Part shown: piece after piece, positions 57,200 to 64,000 of the stretch
Layout of the letters: the number at the start of each line of letters is the position of its first letter
Position numbering within the stretch: the first letter of the stretch is position 1
Assembly: GCA_030407005.1 (NCBI GenBank)
Contig: JAUDYN010000011.1
Coordinates: 1,664,501 to 1,728,500, forward strand
Origin: Desarmillaria ectypa
Taxonomy: Eukaryota > Basidiomycota > Agaricomycetes > Agaricales > Physalacriaceae
Length of the DNA: 64,000 nt
Direction: 5' to 3'
The notes under the pieces: model-generated
The model's input: only the letters and a program-made list of their open reading frames with translations
Database searches by the model: none
What the model was told of the DNA's origin: nothing
Translations under genes and position numbers: made by a program

Positions 57200-59580
57200 T
57201 CACATGCCCCATGCCGCCTTGATCACATCAGCAGCGCGTTCGGCGACGATGTAAATCATAGCTTGAGGATGACCAGCAGGAATGATGGGCTGAACAACAG
57301 TATATCATCAAACGAGTCCAATGATACAAAGACGAAAACTTACGAAGACCGAGGCATCGACAATCCGGACTCCCTTAGCCTTCTTGAGGAGCAGCTGACC
57401 GTCAGCAACACCAACACCATCCTCCTTGCTTAACCTAGCAGTGCAGAACGGATGCTTGATGGTAGTCGCCCATTGGCTCATGTATTCCTTGATACCATCA
57501 TCTGTGGTAGCATTAACCGAGTCGATATAGGGTCCGGTGATATATCCATCCCAAGCATGTGCGGCGGCGAAGCGTTGGGCAGCCTTGATACTATCAATCA
57601 TGACACTGACATCGTAGTCAGTGGTGAGCATCTTGGGATCGATCGTAGGGTGCTGGAAGGGATCGTTGGAAGCAAGAGTAATGGCTCCGCCTGAACGGAA
57701 TTAGCTCAATGATATGTCTCTCCAATAAAGGGATTAACGTACGAGAAGTGGGCGTAACGACCACGTTGATGATGGAGAAGTATGATCCGGAGGTGGGCTG
57801 GGTTTGGGACGTGGTGAAGAATCCATTCTGTTTGGAGTTTAGCAACGGAAGGAATAGACATGACAGAAACACTGACAGCAAAGGCGAGCTCGTAATGAGG
57901 CGAACTATGGTCGGATTAAGCTTACAGACATTGCAAAGATGTATAGGTGACATACCCAGGTCCAGAAGTTGGATCTCCAAACTCGGCAAGGACAGAAGAA
58001 TTCTCAGGAAGACGGAAGAAAGACCTATCACCGTCATTCATCAGCGATCAAAACAAACTCACTATCAAAGAACACGCACATGTGATTCGATACTCCGTTC
58101 GCAGCGAGACGGCCTGTTCCGTTTGCGTTGTATTGCTCGAGAGCAGTATCAAAGGCTTTTCCACCACGGAAGATAGGATCCAAGGTCTCGTTGCTGTTCG
58201 CGTTCCACTGGATGGGCAACAACGGGTGATCGACCAGATTCTGGCCCACCTCGGGTAAGTCAACAATAGGCGTGATACCAACGGCGGTCAAGTCTAGAGA
58301 TCTGCCAATTCCAGAGAGCATAAGAATCTGAGGAGTTCCGATGGCGCCTGCTGATAGGACGACTTCGCGTGTGGCAGAAACATTATAACGAGGGGCTAAT
58401 CACAGACAGCGTCAAGTTCGCAGTCTGGAAGAAATGCGGGTCTTTGACGTACCAGTAGGATTCCTAGCAAACTCGACGGTGGTGAATACGGGAAGACCAT
58501 CGATTTCGCCATTCTGAATCAGCCTTGTGACTTGACTGTTGTAAACGAGATCGAGGTTAGAATAGTTGCTCAACGCGGGTTTGAGGTAGCCTGTTGCGGA
58601 ACTGCTCCTCAGTGGTCCGTTGATAGTACCTAATGACGCGTTAATCATAACTATTAATCTTACTCCGGATAGTAAGCTCACTGTGCATCCACGAAACGCC
58701 TAACATATTCCCAGAGTTATAATCCGGGTTCCACGGGAATTCTTCGCTGAGCTCTGAGGTTGTGGCGATGACTCGGTTATCGATATCCGTAGCGTAGCCG
58801 TATATGCTTGTCGCCAGTGGCCCGTCAGTACCGTGAATCGAAGGAATGTACTGTCCAGTTTCGTTATGACCCTGTACAAGCATTTAGCGAGATCCTGCTT
58901 CATGAAGCAAAAGGCTCACATCATTAGGAGGAACGTGCTTCTCATTCTACTCAAAAGTATCAGCATTGAAAACTTGAACATAAAGTGGTAAATGTTATAC
59001 CTTAAGAGCATAGGGGAACAGGTTATCCCAGTTCCAGCCGTCATCGCCAGCCAGTTCAGCAAATCGATCATAGTCGTCTGAAGAACCGCGAGTGTACACC
59101 ATATAGTCTATTGACAATTCATAAAAGACGTTATTGCAAGCATCATTGGGCTTACTGGTTGTACTGCTGCCTCCAAGAACATAGCCGCGAGGATAGGCAA
59201 TGAGTTGGTTGTTCAGCGGCTCCTGAGGAACCGTAGTATAGTTCCAATCGAAGGACGTGTGCGGCGATGCTTGAGGACCAAGGAATGGTATGGTGATGAG
59301 GTCAGAATCAAACCCAACATTATTTCTCCCCGCTTCCACGACCAAAACAGAGGTGTTGGCATTCTCAGCCAGGCGTGCAGCTATGACGTTTCCTGCCGTC
59401 CCCGCTGTTAATCAATGATAAGTTAACGCGTCAGGTACGTCTCGGATACGCTTGCTCACCTCCTACGACGACGAAATCGTACTGTTTGTCCGTAGGTAGT
59501 TGGCTGGGATCATCGTATACGGCTGCTAAGCCAGATCTGAGCGAGGCTAAGACGACTCCAAAAGAGAGAAGAGAAAACAT
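57200..59580 (-). CDS. Secreted GMC oxidoreductase (aryl-alcohol oxidase-like)
   Basis: FAD-dependent alcohol or sugar oxidase/dehydrogenase, typically secreted to feed hydrogen peroxide to lignocellulose decay; the substrate is unproven. Starts MFSLLSFGVVLASLRSGLAA (signal peptide). The ADP-binding motif FVVVGAGTAGN is split by an intron, then VLVVEAGRNN, GGSSTTNYMVYTRGSSDDYD (first GMC signature region), LPSSS-type blocks, the second GMC signature GAIGTPQILMLSGIG, VGQNLVDHPLLPIQW, a C-terminal HPFCTARLSKEDGVGV, VRIVDASVFPIIPAGHPQ with the active-site His, and the end AAWGM. About 590 residues over many exons; intact. The usual HPxGTxxM block reads HPFCTARLS, a mild departure. Confidence 0.9.
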
Positions 59581-61177
59581 GACAGATGCTGAAGATGCTG
59601 AAGAATTGAAGAGGAAGTAAGGGCCTTTTTATACAAACCAGGTACCTCGATTTCGGCTGTAAACAGGGAAACAACAAAGCATGGCCGACTCAGCATCAGG
59701 ACATTACCATGCGGGCGCTTTCCAGGTATTCTGGGCTGAGATTTGTCTGAGCAGCCAAAATGGCATTGGCGGCGCGCTGTGCCTGTCGGTGAACAAGAAA
59801 GAGTGATCCGTGCTTGAATGGAAACACGGAGATTTGGGTTCCGATCTGCGTGAAGCAGATGTTGAACCCGTTTCGACACTGCCTGGAACCGCTAAAAGAT
59901 CCCCTGTATATCGAAAGGAACGTAAGACCTAGGCACGGAAGGAGGACGCATCAAAGAACCCACTGGATGATCCAACGCTGGGGCACTGCAGGGCATATTC
60001 GGGATTGGTAGCGCTCATGGAAAACAGAACAGTAATGGGGCTGTGCATCGGAGAAATTCAATCCCTGAGAGAAGAATCATGCGATAGTCGTAGACAGCAG
60101 GGAGATACGGGGGTCTCCTCCAAGACGTTTGTCAAACGGTAGGGCTCCGGTGCCTTAGTAAACAGCTCGAATGATACATGGGGTCTTCTCTGAAAAAGAC
60201 TAGTTCGGGGGGGCAGGACTTGCTGACATTAACTTACTTACAACCTAGACACGAACGCACCAGGTGTCCCGCTATCCGCGGGATTGTATCGCGGCTAGAA
60301 CTATCATTGAATGTAGTTTGCTATTGCTTAAGTCGTTCCAAATGCGTTGGTCCACTTCATAGCTCAAAGAGAGCAAAGAACCTCCCAATGTCAAAGAAAA
60401 AGACAATGAGACAAGATATTACCTACACCGTGGTACTCTGAACAAGTTGATCATGTTTAAGTTACCAGTATACGATAATGAAGATTAACCGTACCTGAGA
60501 GGTACTTCGGAACAGTGTTAGGGAATAAGTCTAATTACCGACGCCCACGACTCCATTGAGTCCTACTTTCGGTTCTACGAAGAATCCGACGTGATGGGGG
60601 ACGCATTACCGACCAGACGTTCTGTTCCTACTACATCGGCGGGATATAGTAGAACTGGACGCTCTTGCAGGACTGATCGGATCATGGTGGCGAGTCAAGA
60701 TGGAAAAAAAAGATGGTGGACGCGTGCATCAGCCAGCGACAAACGTCGCGTACGAGACTGCATGTTTTCAGTCTGCATGGTACCTCAATAATAGATAGAC
60801 GATATGCATGCATTAGCGGAAAATGTAGACTCGCAAGGTCGCCTGAGGTTGAGAAAGGCTCCTCCGCTGTTGGAGAAATCTCCTTCACCCTTGTGCATGT
60901 GGGCCGCACAGCCGCTCGAAATGTAAACGCCGCGTAGCCAGTAAGGAATTCAACCCCGTGGTGTCTCTCGCCAGCGCTTACGCCGTGGAGGAAGTAGTGA
61001 CCGCGTTCAACGTGTGGATTCGCAGCAACCCACTTAAACCCGAGTCATGTGCTCATTCCCAATTTTTTCCGAAAATGGAAAATGCTGCGATTGGCCGACT
61101 ACGTTACATAAGCAACTCAGCCAAGTTAAGTACAAAGCATGTAGAACGAAGAACATTTTAGTTGCATTTGGACAACT
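59581..61177. other. 1.6 kb intergenic without recognised gene
   Basis: The first part is the GMC promoter; short frames elsewhere (60178-60441 +, 60713-60937 +) lack support. One short repeat lies at 61071-61121, just before the copia LTR. Confidence 0.35.
61071..61121 (+). repeat. Copy B of the 51-bp dispersed repeat
   Basis: Same orientation as copy A at 26069-26119. It ends 56 bp before the copia LTR boundary and is outside the element. Where the copies differ, one has CG and the other CA (TGCGATT versus TGCAATT). Confidence 0.7.
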
Positions 61178-61481
61178 TGTTGAAGATGTGCTCAGCCACA
61201 TATGGCAATCCGGCAATCAGAGCAACATTGAAGTGCCCAAACCTTCGCGCACCTTCTCCTTGACTCAATCGCCTGTCTGCTCACTCAGCAATGAGTCAGA
61301 CATGGACACTAGTAGATGATAGTATATTCTAGAAGTACCCACCTTGTAGTATATATACCGGGCAGACCAGCCTACTAATACAACAGATTCATACTCTCAC
61401 TCTCACCCACATCTCTCACATGGTCAAGTCTCATAGTTTACCACTGCACTCATAACCTCCATTATACACTCTTTTACAACA
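61178..61481 (+). repeat. 5' LTR of copia element 2
   Basis: 304 bp starting TGTTGAAGATG and ending TTTTACAACA. Boundaries are fixed by comparison with the solo LTR, whose exact target duplication marks its ends. A TATATATA box lies near 61350. The preceding five bases, CAACT, would be the left target-site copy. Confidence 0.95.
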
Positions 61482-61498
61482 GGTTATGGGCCCCGGCC
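61482..61498 (+). other. Putative primer-binding site of copia element 2
   Basis: GGTTATGGGCCCCGGCC starts directly after the LTR, the position of the tRNA-primed minus-strand start. The matching tRNA was not identified. Confidence 0.45.
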
Positions 61499-61566
61499 CT
61501 AACTAATCTACAGAAGACTCACCATAATTAATTACCTCACTGAACTACAATCCACCCCCATATATC

Positions 61567-64000
61567 ATGTCTGACACCACACCCTCATCATTATTCTGCA
61601 TTGAGCTACTCCAGGAGCACAACTGGGTTCTGTGGAAGTGTCGTGTCACTGTGATCCTGCAAGAACAAGCCCTGTTGAAGTACACCAATGGAACATTGAA
61701 TAAACCGGTTCCAATAGACCCAAATTCACCAACTAAGGAAGAAATGGACAAAATCACAAAGTGGGAAGAGGGAGATGGATGAGTGCAGACCCAAATTGAG
61801 CTCATGTTGAGTGACTCGCAGATGATACACATTGTGGGGGCAAAAACATTGGCTGAAATGTGGACGCAGCTCAAATTAGTAAAAGAAGCTAGAGGAAAAT
61901 TGGGAATACTTGCACACTGACACTGTCTTTACCACACTGTGGCTGATGAGTCCACAGACATTGTTGAGCATACCACAGAAATGTGCCGAATCCAGGAAGA
62001 ACTTGGCATGCTGGGGAGTATCATCACCAATGAAGACTTCCTGATACTGCTTGTATCATTACTACCAGAATCCTGGGATCAGTTCACATCAGTGTACCTA
62101 GGATCCACTGGAAATAACCCAACAGTCACGTTGCATGAGTTCATTGCCATTATTCTGGAAGAGAACCATCAACAGATCGAAAAATCTGGTGGAAGTGAAG
62201 CCGCCATGTATGGGCACAATAATGGAAAGACAGGCAGCAGAAGTAGCCAAGGGAACTCCATATCGGGGAAGGTCTCTGATGATGTCGAGTGTTGGAACTG
62301 CCACAAGCAAGGCCACACATCAGCATAGTGTTGGTCCAAGGGTGGTGGCCAAGAAGGGAAAGGTCCAGGAAGAAAGCAGGGAAAGAAGAAGAAGGAAAGG
62401 TCTAATCAGGCAAAAGATTCAGGAAATATGAAGGATGATGTTGTCGAAGCCACTTACAATGTAGAGTCTAAGCCCCAATTTGACTCACATTTCTCCACTT
62501 ACAGCTGGCTATCTGGCTCCAGAACAACCTTGCATATCTCCAATCACCAAGAAACCTTTATAGACTTCAAGCCACTTGAGGCCATGACTATTGCAGGCAT
62601 CGGAAATACATCTGTCCAGGCACTAGGCTGAGGAACAGTCCTGTTAGACTGCAAAGTCAATGGGAAAACTATCACTCACAAACTGAAAGATATACTCTAT
62701 GCACTGAACACTGTAAACAACCTAATCTCCATCAGCAGGCTCGACGATGCTGGTATGGAAGCTTCATTCAAGAATGGCATAGTCAAGTTTCTCTGAAAGG
62801 ATGGGAAAATACTGGCAGAAGGAAAGAAGACACACCATTTGTATTTGATGAATGCTTGAGCATGTGACACTGTACAAGAACAGTCAAATATTGCCGACAC
62901 CAAAAATACAAATACATGGGATGCTTGGCACAAATGCATGGGACATCTAAGGAAGTCAGGGTTAGAGCAATTGAAGAGGGAAGGATTGGTGGAAGGATTC
63001 ATAGTCAATGACAACTCATCTTCACTCAGTCAATGTGAAGCTTGCATCCAAGCCAAGATGACTCTTCGCCCATTCCCACAAGAAGCAAAACATCAAAGTG
63101 AGAAATCAGGGGAAACCACACATGGTGACATCTGGGGACCAGCCCGAGTTGAGTCCCTGCAGAAGTCAAAATACAACATTATGCTCATGGATGATGCAAC
63201 CCAGTGATGTACACCTGAATTCATGAAATCGAAGTCAGAAGCATTCCAGAAGATTAAAGAATATGTCACCTTCATCAAGACACAGCATGGATTTACACCA
63301 AAGACACTACATATTGACAATGCAAAGGAACTCACTAGTGGGGAGGTCAAACAATGGTTGAAGAAGAAAGGGATATGACTACTCACACCAGCACCATATG
63401 CACACTCATCTAATGGTGTAGCTGAACACTTTAATTGCACACTAGTGGAGCTAGCATGAGCCATGATGATAGCCAACAATGTACCATCATTCCTGTGAGA
63501 GACAGCAATAGAATATGCAGCATATATTAGAAACCATGCATCAATGTGAGCTCTTGATGGGAAAACACCTGAAGAAGCATGGACAGGAAGAAAACCTGAT
63601 GTCTCGCATCTACAAGAGTTTGGTTGTGCAGTCTGGATCAAACAGGAAGGAATCAGTCTTTCAAAGCTGGGTGGAAACTCAGAAAAAGCAAAGAAACATA
63701 CCTTTGTGGGATTCACAGAGGATGTGACAGTTATCAAATACTATGATGCAGAACTTTGCACAATCTGAGAATCTCAGAACTACAAGTTTATTGAGCCCAT
63801 CACTATAGAACAAAGCACAGACAATGTGTGGCTTGAGAGGGAGGCAGCAGAGATGAACAATCCACCATCACCAAAGGGAGCTGAAGAAGGAAGTCAGCAA
63901 ACCACATCACTACAGCCCGAAACCAAAGAAACCTCTGAGCCAACACTAGAAGCAATACAACACACCTCATGTATCACTAGCAATCATGACTACCACAAGC
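61567..64000 (+). pseudogene. copia gag-pol polyprotein, twelve in-frame stops
   Basis: Starts MSDTTPSSLFCIELLQEHNW (the Gag pattern with NWxxWK) and stays in one frame to the window end. Zinc knuckle CWNCHKQGH near 62290; protease region around 62500; pre-integrase HHCC near 62930-63050; integrase core with LHIDNAKEL near 63310. Stops: TGA 61780, TGA 61918, TAG 62326, TGA 62629, then TGA near 62794, 62857, 63205, 63376, 63458, 63496, 63547 and 63765. In the integrase block normally reading GVAER.N.T, arginines appear as His and Cys, as expected from CpG transitions on either strand. Confidence 0.93.

Larger units (their letters stand above)
61178..64000 (+). mobile_element. Ty1/copia element 2, 3' part outside window
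   Basis: The 5' LTR (61178-61481) is followed at once by a primer-binding-site-like sequence and a gag-pol frame from ATG 61567. Gag, zinc knuckle, protease remains and integrase are visible before the window ends. The frame carries twelve in-frame stops. CpG is strikingly rare in the internal region, while host genes nearby are rich in it. The solo LTR at 21.6 kb is another member of this family. Confidence 0.93.

Noticed and set aside
57308..57440. Possible decay of the GMC gene because its HPxGT block is altered
   Set aside because: The frame, splice sites and the C-terminal active-site His region are intact, so a variant motif is more likely than pseudogenisation.
61567..64000. Reassignment of TGA as a sense codon, suggested by many in-frame TGA
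   Set aside because: Host genes in the same window end in TGA and do not use it internally; the TGA codons sit at CGA/CpG positions in a dead transposon.

Overview
The window looks like nuclear DNA of an agaricomycete (mushroom-forming basidiomycete). Genes are dense and split by many short GT-AG introns of about 50 bp. The gene families point the same way: a class I hydrophobin, a secreted GMC oxidoreductase, a microsomal P450, a DUF6535-type membrane protein, F-box proteins and a kinase-like family in many copies. Exon structures were joined by eye from reading frame, splice consensus and family knowledge, so boundaries are inferences.

Layout. 1-3641: the 3' part of a dead Ty1/copia element, ending next to a delta-12 fatty acid desaturase gene (3690-5331) whose first exon is missing. 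5.9-6.6 kb: a kinase-like relic split by a 5'-truncated LINE-like insertion. 7.8-9.9 kb: P450 (-). 10.6-12.8 kb: an intact hydrophobin and a signal-peptide-only hydrophobin remnant. 14.4-15.9 kb: TauD-type dioxygenase. 16.0-17.9 kb: PIN-like carrier (-). 18.6-21.3 kb: a polytopic membrane protein and a hypothetical protein (-). 21557-21860: a solo LTR with an exact 5-bp target duplication. 22.4-25.9 kb: a LOG-type phosphoribohydrolase, an alpha/beta-hydrolase relic and an atypical SDR. 26.9-29.4 kb: a large secreted protein. 29.6-40.2 kb: a decayed zone with five more kinase-like relics, a TA-flanked MITE and a broken DUF6535 gene. 40.5-41.6 kb: NIF3. 43.2-48.5 kb: a broken and an intact F-box protein. 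51.0-54.6 kb: an acetate-transporter-type gene and an aldehyde dehydrogenase, divergent from one shared promoter region. 57.2-59.6 kb: GMC oxidoreductase (-). 61178-64000: a second, heavily mutated copia element whose 5' LTR is the same family as the solo LTR.

How it fits together. The intact genes serve lipid desaturation, redox chemistry, C2 metabolism, membrane transport and the cell surface. They are separated by repeat-rich decayed stretches. The clearest unusual signal is mutational: the two 304-bp LTR copies differ at 13 sites, all transitions, and 11 of these fit decay of a CpG. Both copia reading frames are broken mostly by TGA. No wholly new multi-gene system was recognised.
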